A DNA stretch of 13,462 bases. It comes from Chloroflexota bacterium (lineage in GTDB: Bacteria > Chloroflexota > Limnocylindria > P2-11E). Each line of letters begins with the position of its first letter. Position 1 is the stretch's first letter. Below, piece after piece: positions 6,291-12,710 of this stretch. The stretch covers positions 1 to 13,462 of the forward strand of contig VBGU01000072.1 in assembly GCA_005881085.1 (NCBI GenBank). The letters are read 5' to 3'. The notes under the pieces were generated by a model that did no database searches, was not told the DNA's origin, and saw nothing but the letters and a program-made list of their open reading frames with translations. The position numbers were made by a program, and so were the translations under genes.

Positions 6291-6617
6291 ATGATCCTCT
6301 TCAAGCTCCTCGCACTCCCGATCACCGCGCCGATGGCGGGTGTCCGGTACTGCATCGAGAAGGTGGTCGAATACGCCGAGCACGAGCTCTACGACGAGGA
6401 GCCCGTGCGCGAGCAGCTCCTCGAGCTGCAGATCGAGCTCGAAGAAGGTCGCGTCACCGATGAGGAGTACGCGGAGCGCGAGGCCGTGATCTTGGCCCGC
6501 CTGCGTGAGATTCGCGAGCGACAGAGAGAGCTGGCACGCGAGGCGGCCGAGGCGTCGGCTCCCGCGGATGGCGAGAAACGCACGGTCGTCATCGAGGTGC
6601 CTGAGGAGCTCGAGTGA
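6291..6617 (+). CDS. gvpG: Gas vesicle protein GvpG
   Basis: GvpG is a small accessory protein needed for vesicle assembly. The 108 residues fit the family: a hydrophobic start (ILFKLLALPITAPMAGVRYCIEKV, split here as a helix of about 24 residues), then EHELYDEEPVREQLLELQ and a long charged coiled-coil-like helix with EEGRVTDEEYAEREAVIL to about residue 88. The tail, KRTVVIEVPEELE, is variable. The ATG lies 5 nt after the gvpF stop with only a weak Shine-Dalgarno sequence, and the stop overlaps the next GTG. The order gvpF-gvpG-gvpL is common in actinomycete gas vesicle clusters. Confidence 0.88.
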   Translation: MILFKLLALPITAPMAGVRYCIEKVVEYAEHELYDEEPVREQLLELQIELEEGRVTDEEYAEREAVILARLREIRERQRELAREAAEASAPADGEKRTVVIEVPEELE

Positions 6618-7414
6618 CCGGCGAGCTCCGCTACCTTTACGCGGTGGCGAACGCGAACGCGGAGGGCGCCATCGCCGCCGCAAACCTGCGCGGCATCGAT
6701 GGTGGCCGAGTCGAAGCGATCGTCGAAGGTGATCTTCTCGGCGCGACGAGCCCCGTCCTCGCGTCCGAATACGAGGAGGAACCGCTCAACGAGCGGCTGC
6801 AGGACCTCGAATGGCTCGCGCCGCGAGCCGCATCCCATCAAGAAGTGAACGGCAGGCTCCTCGAGCTCGCGAACGCCGTCATCCCGCTCTCGTTCGGCGC
6901 GATCTACCGTGACGCCGACGGCGTGCGAGAGCTCCTTCGCACACGCGCTGACGATTTCGCCGACCGGCTCCGCGCGGTCGAAGGCCGCGCGGAATGGATC
7001 GTGTCGATCGAACGCGACGGATCCACTGCGCCCACCGGCGGCGCCGTCGGCGCGCTCGATGCCGAGATAGCCACGGCCGCGCCAGGTCGCGCGTTCCTGC
7101 TCGGCAAGCGACGCGACGAAGTGATCCGCGAGGAGCGGCGGATACGTGATGCCGCCGTCGCCGAAGAGGCCTGGGGCACGATCGAGGCGATCGCCGAACG
7201 CGTCTACCGCGAACCGCTGATCGAAGATCCGACGGCCGCGGCCATCGCACGCTTCAGCGTGCTCGCTCACCGCGACCGCGAGGTCGAGCTCGGCGACGTC
7301 GTCCGGCGACTCGGCGCGTCCGGGGCCTCCGAGGGTTATCGGGTGCGGCTCTCAGGCCCGTGGCCGGCGTACCGCTTCGGCGGACTTCCGAGCGAGCGCG
7401 TCGCCTCCGCATGA
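6614..7414 (+). CDS. gvpL: GvpL (GvpF/GvpL family gas vesicle protein)
   Basis: This is an intact second member of the GvpF/L family, 266 residues. It shows the N-terminal strand LRYLYAVAN, the domain end VIPLSFGAIYRD near residue 90, a helical middle and the C-terminal signature LSGPWPAYRF. An Ala/Gly/Thr-rich stretch around 133-150 (TAPTGGAVGALDAEIATAAP) lies in the middle part. It is longer than the third copy downstream. The GTG start at 6614 overlaps the gvpG stop and is preceded by GAGGAG (6603-6608) at good spacing. It overlaps the next gene by ATGA. Whether it corresponds to gvpF or gvpL of a given reference cluster cannot be decided by eye. Confidence 0.88.
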   Translation: MTGELRYLYAVANANAEGAIAAANLRGIDGGRVEAIVEGDLLGATSPVLASEYEEEPLNERLQDLEWLAPRAASHQEVNGRLLELANAVIPLSFGAIYRDADGVRELLRTRADDFADRLRAVEGRAEWIVSIERDGSTAPTGGAVGALDAEIATAAPGRAFLLGKRRDEVIREERRIRDAAVAEEAWGTIEAIAERVYREPLIEDPTAAAIARFSVLAHRDREVELGDVVRRLGASGASEGYRVRLSGPWPAYRFGGLPSERVASA

Positions 7415-7599
7415 AGGAGCTCACCGCAGAGGACACGTCGCTGCTCGAGCTCGTGGATCGCCTTCTGAACAAGGGGGTCGTGCTCGCGGGCGAGGCGACG
7501 ATTTCCGTCGCGGGGATCGACCTTATCTATCTGGGCCTGAACGTGGTCCTCGCGGCGGTCGAGACGATCGGGAAAGCCCAGGAACGGCGCGCGTCGTGA
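7411..7599 (+). CDS. Short GvpA/J/M-family gas vesicle protein (GvpS-like)
   Basis: The 62-residue protein is a compact GvpA-family member: LLELVDRLLNKGVVLAGEA, TISVAGIDLIYLGLNVVLAAVE. It keeps the helix-strand-strand-helix core of the family but lacks the GvpA-specific DAWVRISLVG and the GvpJ-specific TIRIRLL. The position between gvpL and gvpK agrees with GvpS of actinomycetes, a minor shell-related protein of uncertain role. I chose ATG 7411, which overlaps the gvpL stop (ATGA); upstream in-frame codons overlap gvpL extensively and give no family sequence. There is no Shine-Dalgarno sequence, so translation probably depends on coupling to gvpL. Confidence 0.82.
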   Translation: MKELTAEDTSLLELVDRLLNKGVVLAGEATISVAGIDLIYLGLNVVLAAVETIGKAQERRAS

Positions 7600-8273
7600 C
7601 GCTCCTCGCCCATGCCATCGCGGCATCTCCTCCGGCGACGCTCTCTCAGGAGGGCCTTCGCGGCCGGCCGCTGGCCTGGTCTGAGGCAGGCGACCTCGGC
7701 CTCTGGAGCACGGAGTGGGCGCCCGACATCAAGCTCGAGCGCCCCGACGCGCTGGAGCACCACCGTCTCGTCGAGCGGATCTGCGCGGCGCAACCGTGCC
7801 TCCCGGTTCGGTTCGGCACCGCGTTCGCGACTTCTGATGACGCGCGCGCGTCGCTGGACAAGCGCGCTGCCGCCTTGCACGCCGCTCTCACTCGGGTTGC
7901 CGGCAAGACCGAGCTCGCACTGACGCTCCTCTGGCGGGACTCGCCAGGGCCGCTATTGATCAAGTCCGCCGCGGGTCCCGGGCGCCAATACATGGAGGCG
8001 CGTCGCGCGGAGTTCGCCGCTCGTGAGGCCCGGCGCGCACGGGCCGAAACCATGGTCGACCGCGTCGTCGCCGAGCTTGCGATCGACCGCCAACTCGTCT
8101 GGCATGAGACGTGCACCAGCGACAACGTGGCCGTATCGCTGGCCGTCCTGGTGCCGACCGAACGGGCGGCCGAGCGGAAGGCGGAGCTCGAGCGGGTCGC
8201 CGCCCGATTTCCTGACGTCATCCCCGTCCTGAACGGGCCCTGGCCCCCGTACACGTTCGCGAGGACCGAGTGA
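7596..8273 (+). CDS. Third GvpF/GvpL family gas vesicle protein, compact
   Basis: The 225-residue protein carries the family landmarks LLAHAIAAS (first strand), CLPVRFGTAFAT (end of the N-terminal domain, about residues 88-99) and LNGPWPPYTF at the C-terminus. The segment between is an Ala/Arg-rich helical region (residues about 100-175) typical of the family. It is about 40 residues shorter than its two relatives upstream. It starts at a GTG overlapping the preceding stop and ends with a GTGA overlap to gvpK. Having three GvpF/L genes in one cluster suggests separate assembly roles, but this is an inference. Confidence 0.85.
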   Translation: MTLLAHAIAASPPATLSQEGLRGRPLAWSEAGDLGLWSTEWAPDIKLERPDALEHHRLVERICAAQPCLPVRFGTAFATSDDARASLDKRAAALHAALTRVAGKTELALTLLWRDSPGPLLIKSAAGPGRQYMEARRAEFAAREARRARAETMVDRVVAELAIDRQLVWHETCTSDNVAVSLAVLVPTERAAERKAELERVAARFPDVIPVLNGPWPPYTFARTE

Positions 8274-8632
8274 GCCAAGAACTTGGGGGGCTCCGCCCCC
8301 CATCCCCCGACCTCGACGAGCAACTTACCGAACTTCGACGCGAAGTGGAGCGACTTCGTGGCATCCTGCCCGAACGGGTGGATGTGGACCCCGAGGGGGT
8401 CGAACATGGGCTCGCCAACCTCGTGCTCGCCCTCGTCGAGTTCCTGCGACAGCTGCTCGAACGGCAAGCCGTGCGGCGTATGGAAGGAGGCACGTTGACC
8501 GACGAAGAGGTGGAGCGCATGGGCCTCGCGCTCATGCGGCTCGAACAGAAGGTCCACGAGATGGCGCGGGCCTTTGGGCTCGACCCGTCTGAGCTGAATC
8601 TCGGACTTGGCCCGCTGGGGAGGCTCGTATGA
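8270..8632 (+). CDS. gvpK: Gas vesicle protein GvpK
   Basis: GvpK is a small accessory protein of gas vesicle formation. The 120 residues match the family closely from about residue 33 onward: ERVDVDPEGVEHGLANLVL, LVEFLRQLLERQAVRRMEGG, TLTDEEVERMGLALMRLE and the ending DPSELNLGLGPLGRLV. Residues 5-15 (LGGLRPPSPDL) are not family sequence; they are encoded by a palindromic repeat (8283-8312) inserted in the 5' coding region. The GTG start at 8270 overlaps the previous stop and has GAGGA (8261-8265) close upstream. The stop overlaps the gvpJ ATG. Confidence 0.93.
   Translation: MSQELGGLRPPSPDLDEQLTELRREVERLRGILPERVDVDPEGVEHGLANLVLALVEFLRQLLERQAVRRMEGGTLTDEEVERMGLALMRLEQKVHEMARAFGLDPSELNLGLGPLGRLV
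8283..8312 (-). repeat. Dispersed palindromic repeat, copy 2 (inverted)
   Basis: The core GGGGGGCTCCGCCCCCC is the reverse complement of the core at 5438-5467, and 27 of 30 positions agree across the whole element. It can form a 7-bp hairpin with a three-base loop. It lies in codons 5 to 15 of gvpK, in frame, so it adds a short peptide rather than disrupting the gene. Confidence 0.8.
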
Positions 8633-8949
8633 GCATGCAGGCGAGGGGAGTCGCCGTCCCGCGCGAGACGACGACGCTCGCGGATCTTCTCGATCGCGTC
8701 CTCGACAAAGGCCTCGTCGTCGCCGGGGACATCTCGGTCTCTCTCGCGAACGTCGAGCTTCTCACCATCCGCATTCGTTTGCTCGTGTGCTCGATCGACA
8801 AGGCCGAGCAGATCGGCTTGAACTGGTGGAAGTACGACCGGACTCTCACTGGACGAGACGGGGACGATCAGACGGCGATCGGCCGCTTGGAAAAGCGCAT
8901 CAGCGAACTCGAACGCGACCTCGAGCGATCACGAAAGCCCGGGAGGTAA
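8629..8949 (+). CDS. gvpJ: Gas vesicle protein GvpJ
   Basis: GvpJ is a minor GvpA-family protein thought to act at the vesicle tips or in nucleation. The 106-residue protein has LADLLDRVLDKGLVVAGD, ISVSLANVELLTIRIRLL and the GvpJ-typical SIDKAEQIGLNWWKYD (residues about 18-70), followed by a charged helix with heptad-like spacing (IGRLEKRISELERDLERS, 84-101). ATG 8629 overlaps the gvpK stop and has GGGGAGG (8617-8623) 5 nt upstream; ATG 8635 is a possible alternative. It is followed after three bases by gvpA. Confidence 0.86.
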   Translation: MSMQARGVAVPRETTTLADLLDRVLDKGLVVAGDISVSLANVELLTIRIRLLVCSIDKAEQIGLNWWKYDRTLTGRDGDDQTAIGRLEKRISELERDLERSRKPGR

Positions 8950-8952
8950 GAC

Positions 8953-9228
8953 ATGCCAGTTGAACGCGCACCAGGCGGTTCGAGCCTCATCGATGTCCTG
9001 GATCGGATCCTGGATAAGGGCATCATCATCGACGCCTGGGTCCGCATCTCTCTCGTGGGCATCGATCTTGTGACCGTCGAGGCGCGAGTCGTCGTGGCCT
9101 CGATCGATACGTACCTTCGGTACGCCGACGCGCTTGGCCTCATGCCGGCGCAACGTGGAGGCAGCCTCGGCGCTGGAGGCGGGTCGGTGGACGCGACCAC
9201 CCGTTCACGTTCGTCGGAGCGCGCCTAA
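8953..9228 (+). CDS. gvpA: Major gas vesicle shell protein GvpA
   Basis: GvpA polymerises into the ribbed, gas-permeable shell wall. Residues 10-63 are a nearly canonical GvpA core: SLIDVLDRILDKGIIIDAWV, then RISLVGIDLVTVEARVVVAS, then IDTYLRYADALGL. The protein has 91 residues where about 70 is usual; the extra C-terminal part (about 66-91) is Gly/Ser/Arg-rich. It has the best ribosome binding site of the cluster, GGAGG at 8942-8946, 6 nt before the ATG, in line with its need for high expression. It is the last gvp gene here, although gvpA often comes first. No promoter is evident in front of it, as gvpJ ends only three bases upstream. Confidence 0.94.
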   Translation: MPVERAPGGSSLIDVLDRILDKGIIIDAWVRISLVGIDLVTVEARVVVASIDTYLRYADALGLMPAQRGGSLGAGGGSVDATTRSRSSERA

Positions 9229-9246
9229 CGGAGCACGTGACCGTGC

Positions 9247-11355
9247 ATGGCTGACGTCCTCGACCGCAGACAGCGGCGCCCGGCGCCGCCCCTGCGCGAT
9301 CCGCGCGAGACGCTCGAGCCACTGCTCGACGAGCTCATGCGGTTGCACGGATTCGAGCGTGCCGTCGTCCTCCTGTACGACGAGGAGCGGGCGGCTCTCG
9401 CAGGAAGCTTCGGCATCGGCGTCCCGGACGAGATCGCTCGAGAGCTCGTGATCGCGGTCGCCCAGCCGGACGATCCGATCGTGGTCGCGCTGCGCGGCGG
9501 CCTCCCCCAACGCATCCCTGATGCGATCAGCGATGCACGGATCTCAGCCGCGGCCCGCGAGACCCTCGCCAGGGCGCGGCTCGGACCGATCGTCGCCGCG
9601 CCGCTCCGAAGCACCGCGGAACGGAGTCCTGCCGGCCAGGACGGCAAGGTCATCCCGCCGCCGGGCTGGGAGGCGCGCGGCGAGTGGATCGGGGTCGTCC
9701 TCCTCTCTCGCGCGTCCGGCGTGACCCAAAGCGACGTCGACGGGCTGGTTCCCTTCGCTCGGCAGGCGCAGGAGGCGCTTAGCCTGCAACGCGACGTCGA
9801 TCTTCTTCGCGACACGAGCGAAGCGCACGCGATCGAGAAGGAATGGCTCTGGTGGATGGTGAACGGCGTCGGCGACGCCGTGCTCGTCACCGACTCCAAC
9901 AACGACATGGTGCTCCAGAACCGTCGCGCCGAGAGCCTCTTCCGTGCGAGCGACGAGGACAGTGCGGGGAAGCGCCGCGCTGTTTGGATGAACAACTTCC
10001 TCTTCACTGCGGCGCTCTCGACCTGGAACCTGGAGCGCATCGGGGCGACCACTGGCCGCGAGGTCACCCTCGTCGATCCGATCGAGGGCGACGAGCTGAT
10101 CTACGAGGTGATCACAACACCTGCCACGAACTACCGGGTCGGCATGCGGGGCACCGTCTCGGTCCTGAAGAACGTCACCGACATCCGGCACATCGGCGAA
10201 GAGCTGGCACGTGGCCGCCAACGGCTGCAAACCGCGGAGGAGGAGATCCGCATCGAGCGCGACCGCCTCGACCTCGTCCTTCGGAACGTCCCCAACCCGA
10301 TCATCGTCGTGGACAACGACAATCACATCATGTCCATGAATCCCGCCGCGGAGCGCCTCTTCAAGCCGTCGTCAGCGACGTCACGGGCGAGCCATGCGGC
10401 ACTCGCCAACGACGCGCGGTTCACGTCGTTCCTCGCCGGCCTTCGCCTCGATCCGGCGATGTCGAAGCGCGGCGAGATCGCGCTCACGGATCCGCACAAC
10501 GACGACCGTCTCGAGATGGAAGTAAGCGCGACCGAGATCCACGACGCGCGCGGCGCGGTGGTCGCGATCGTCTCGGTCATGCAGGACATCGGACGCCTCC
10601 GGGAGCTGGAACGTCGTCGGCTCGAACAGGTGCTATTCGATTCCGAGAAGCTGGCCGCCACCGGGCGACTCGCCGCCTCGATCGCGCACGAAATCAACAA
10701 TCCTCTCGAGGCCGTGCAAAACGCACTCTACCTCCTGGGGAAGGAGTTCGGCGAAGATTTCTCGAAGCGCCCATACCTCGATATCGCCGCGCGCGAAACG
10801 CAGCGGATGTCGCGGATCCTCCGCCAGATGCTCGGCTTCTATCGTCAGCAGGAAGCGATGGTTGAGACTGATGTCAACGCGCTCGTGGAGGAGGCCGGCA
10901 GTCTCGTCGCGAAGCGGCTTCGCGAGCGCGGGGTGCAGGTCGCGAATCAGCTCGACCCGGGACTGCCGCGCATCCTCGCGTCCGCTGACCAACTGAAGCA
11001 GGTCCTCCTCAACCTCATGCTCAACGCGGCGGACTCGATGCCAAGAGGCGGCACTATCACCGTCACGACGCAAGCGGGCGCGGGCACCGAAACCGAGGTC
11101 TTCGGACGCGACGCCGTCCAGATCCAGGTGCGCGACACGGGCGACGGGATTCCGGACGACCTTCTGGCGCAGATCTTCGAGCCGTTCTTCTCGACCAAGC
11201 CTGGCAAGGGGACCGGGCTCGGACTCTGGGTGTCGCAGGGCATCGTGCAGAGCCACGGCGGCACGATGCGCGTGCGCAGCCGCGTCGGTCGAGGGACGAC
11301 CTTCATGATCACGTTGCCGGTGCAAGGACCCCCAAGTGATGCGCGAGCAGCCTAA
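9247..11355 (+). CDS. Cytosolic sensor histidine kinase, GAF-PAS-PAS-HisKA-HATPase
   Basis: The 702-residue kinase lacks membrane segments, so it should sense a cytoplasmic signal. Rough domains: GAF 20-180 (FERAVVLLYDEERAALAG, WIGVVLLSR), PAS-like 198-310 (GDAVLVTDSNNDMVLQNRRA), a short coiled coil 315-340, PAS 340-455 (NPIIVVDNDNHIMSMNPAAE), dimerisation/phosphoacceptor 465-535 with H481 in IAHEINNPLE, and an ATPase domain 575-695 with N box (LNLMLNAADSM), DTGDGIP, FEPFFSTK and GKGTGLGLWVSQ. The H box resembles NtrB-type kinases. No ligand can be named; no haem- or flavin-binding residue is evident. It begins 18 bp after gvpA and overlaps the next kinase gene by 20 bp, so co-expression with the gas vesicle genes is plausible. 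Confidence 0.9.
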   Translation: MADVLDRRQRRPAPPLRDPRETLEPLLDELMRLHGFERAVVLLYDEERAALAGSFGIGVPDEIARELVIAVAQPDDPIVVALRGGLPQRIPDAISDARISAAARETLARARLGPIVAAPLRSTAERSPAGQDGKVIPPPGWEARGEWIGVVLLSRASGVTQSDVDGLVPFARQAQEALSLQRDVDLLRDTSEAHAIEKEWLWWMVNGVGDAVLVTDSNNDMVLQNRRAESLFRASDEDSAGKRRAVWMNNFLFTAALSTWNLERIGATTGREVTLVDPIEGDELIYEVITTPATNYRVGMRGTVSVLKNVTDIRHIGEELARGRQRLQTAEEEIRIERDRLDLVLRNVPNPIIVVDNDNHIMSMNPAAERLFKPSSATSRASHAALANDARFTSFLAGLRLDPAMSKRGEIALTDPHNDDRLEMEVSATEIHDARGAVVAIVSVMQDIGRLRELERRRLEQVLFDSEKLAATGRLAASIAHEINNPLEAVQNALYLLGKEFGEDFSKRPYLDIAARETQRMSRILRQMLGFYRQQEAMVETDVNALVEEAGSLVAKRLRERGVQVANQLDPGLPRILASADQLKQVLLNLMLNAADSMPRGGTITVTTQAGAGTETEVFGRDAVQIQVRDTGDGIPDDLLAQIFEPFFSTKPGKGTGLGLWVSQGIVQSHGGTMRVRSRVGRGTTFMITLPVQGPPSDARAA

Positions 11356-12592
11356 GGTTCTCGTCGTCGACGACGAGGAGAGCGTCGTCGTCACGATCAA
11401 GGCGATCCTCCAGCTCGACGGCTACAACGTCGCGACGACGACGAGCGGCGCGCAGGCGCGCGCGATGGTGCGCGACACCGAGTACGACCTCGTGCTGACC
11501 GACCTGCGGCTCGAGGACGGTGATGGCCTCGACGTGCTCAAAGCCGTCCGCGAGAGCTATCCGGAGACCGTCACGATCATGCTCACCGGCTACGCGTCGC
11601 TCGAATCGGCGATCCAGGCCTTGCGGGCGGGGGCGTACGACTACCTCGTCAAGCCCAGCGAGGTCGAGGAGCTTCGCAGCACCGTCGCGCGCGGCATCGA
11701 GCGCCGCCGGCTGGGCCAGGAGCTGCGCCAGCGAGTGGCCGAGCTCGCCGACCTGAACGCGTCTTTGCAGCAGCGCATCGACGATGCGACTGCCGAGCTC
11801 AAGGAGCGGTACGAGCAGCTGAAGGAGCTCGACCGGATGAAGTCGCAGTTCCTCTCGATCGCGTCCCACGAGCTCAAGACGCCGATAACCGCGATGTCTG
11901 GATTCCTGCAGGTCGCCCTGCGGAGGGTTGGCCGCCTGAGTGAGGGAGAGGTGGCCGCGCCGGTCGCCGAGGGGCTGCGTGGGATCACCGAGCAGCTCGA
12001 GGTCGTCTACCGGCAGACGGGAAAGCTCGCGCGGCTTGTGGATGAGCTCCTCGACGTCTCGCGGATCCAGACCGGGCGGATCGAATTCCGCTACGGCGAC
12101 GTGGATCTGAGCGAGCTCGCCCACGAGGTCGCGACCCGCATGCAGCTCACGACTACGGCGCACGAGATCTCCGTCCGTCGCGACTCGGAGAATGTCGTGA
12201 CCGCCGATCGCGATCACCTTGAGCAGGTGCTAAACAACCTCGTCACGAACGCGATCAAGTACTCGCCGAGTGGCGGCGCGATAACGATCGACGTCCGTCC
12301 GGACGACGGCGGGGTGAGGCTCTCCGTCACCGACCAGGGGATCGGGATCCCGGCGGAGGAGCTCGAGTCGATCTTCGGTCTCTTCTACCGCTCGCCGGAT
12401 CGCGCGGCGCGCGATGCCGCGGGTATGGGCCTGGGCCTCTACATCAGCAAGGAGATCGTCGTTCGCCATGGCGGACGCATCTGGGCCGAGAGCGGCGGAG
12501 CCAAGGGAAGCACGCTGAATGTCGTGATCCCGCGCGTGCCGATAGGCGCAACCAAGCCCGACGTGGCGCAAGCGAGCGCAGCGCGCCGCTAG
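11336..12592 (+). CDS. Response-regulator-fused histidine kinase, REC-HisKA-HATPase
   Basis: The 418-residue protein begins with a complete receiver domain: VVDDEE (acid pair D12/D13), phosphoacceptor D56 in LTDLRLEDGDG, T84 and K106. A coiled-coil-like linker (about 123-168) leads to HisKA with H178 in SHELKTPI and an ATPase domain with the N box (LNNLVTNAIKYSP), TDQGIGIP and GMGLGLYISKEIV. With the receiver in front, the kinase activity may be set by phosphorylation from another kinase, most simply the one encoded just upstream. There is no DNA-binding or other output domain. GTG 11336 and ATG 11339 are both possible starts; AAGGA (11324-11328) suits the ATG. It overlaps the previous gene by 20 bp. 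Confidence 0.9.
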   Translation: MMREQPKVLVVDDEESVVVTIKAILQLDGYNVATTTSGAQARAMVRDTEYDLVLTDLRLEDGDGLDVLKAVRESYPETVTIMLTGYASLESAIQALRAGAYDYLVKPSEVEELRSTVARGIERRRLGQELRQRVAELADLNASLQQRIDDATAELKERYEQLKELDRMKSQFLSIASHELKTPITAMSGFLQVALRRVGRLSEGEVAAPVAEGLRGITEQLEVVYRQTGKLARLVDELLDVSRIQTGRIEFRYGDVDLSELAHEVATRMQLTTTAHEISVRRDSENVVTADRDHLEQVLNNLVTNAIKYSPSGGAITIDVRPDDGGVRLSVTDQGIGIPAEELESIFGLFYRSPDRAARDAAGMGLGLYISKEIVVRHGGRIWAESGGAKGSTLNVVIPRVPIGATKPDVAQASAARR

Positions 12593-12617
12593 ACTTCACA
12601 TCGCGAGCTCACTTTTT

Positions 12618-12691
12618 CGGGGTGTGGCGCAGCCTGGTAGCGTGCCTGAATGGGGTTCAGGAGGTCCCGGGTTCGAATCCCGGCACCCCGA
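12618..12691 (+). tRNA. tRNA-Pro (anticodon GGG)
   Basis: The 74-base sequence folds into a full cloverleaf. Acceptor stem: CGGGGTG with CACCCCG and discriminator A. D arm: GCGC/GCGT. Anticodon stem: CCTGA/TCAGG with loop ATGGGGT, anticodon GGG at 12652-12654. The variable loop has five bases, and the T arm is CCGGG/CCCGG with loop TTCGAAT. The 3' CCA is not encoded (the genome reads CCG). It decodes CCC proline codons. It lies 25 bp after the kinase gene; TAGACT at 12590-12595 could be its -10 box. Confidence 0.96.
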
Positions 12692-12698
12692 CCGGTAA

Positions 12699-12710
12699 TC
12701 AACTAGTTGA
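12699..12710. promoter_or_regulatory. 12-bp perfect palindrome between tRNA-Pro and the glycosylase gene
   Basis: TCAACTAGTTGA is perfectly self-complementary. It starts 8 bases after the tRNA and contains the TTG start codon (12707) of the following gene and its upstream in-frame TAG. It could be an operator or a remnant of an integration site. Chance cannot be excluded. Confidence 0.35.

Noticed and set aside
6389..7270. Long minus-strand frame of 293 codons opposite gvpG and gvpL
   Set aside because: High GC content makes long antisense frames common; the plus strand encodes recognised gas vesicle proteins and the antisense product resembles nothing known to me.
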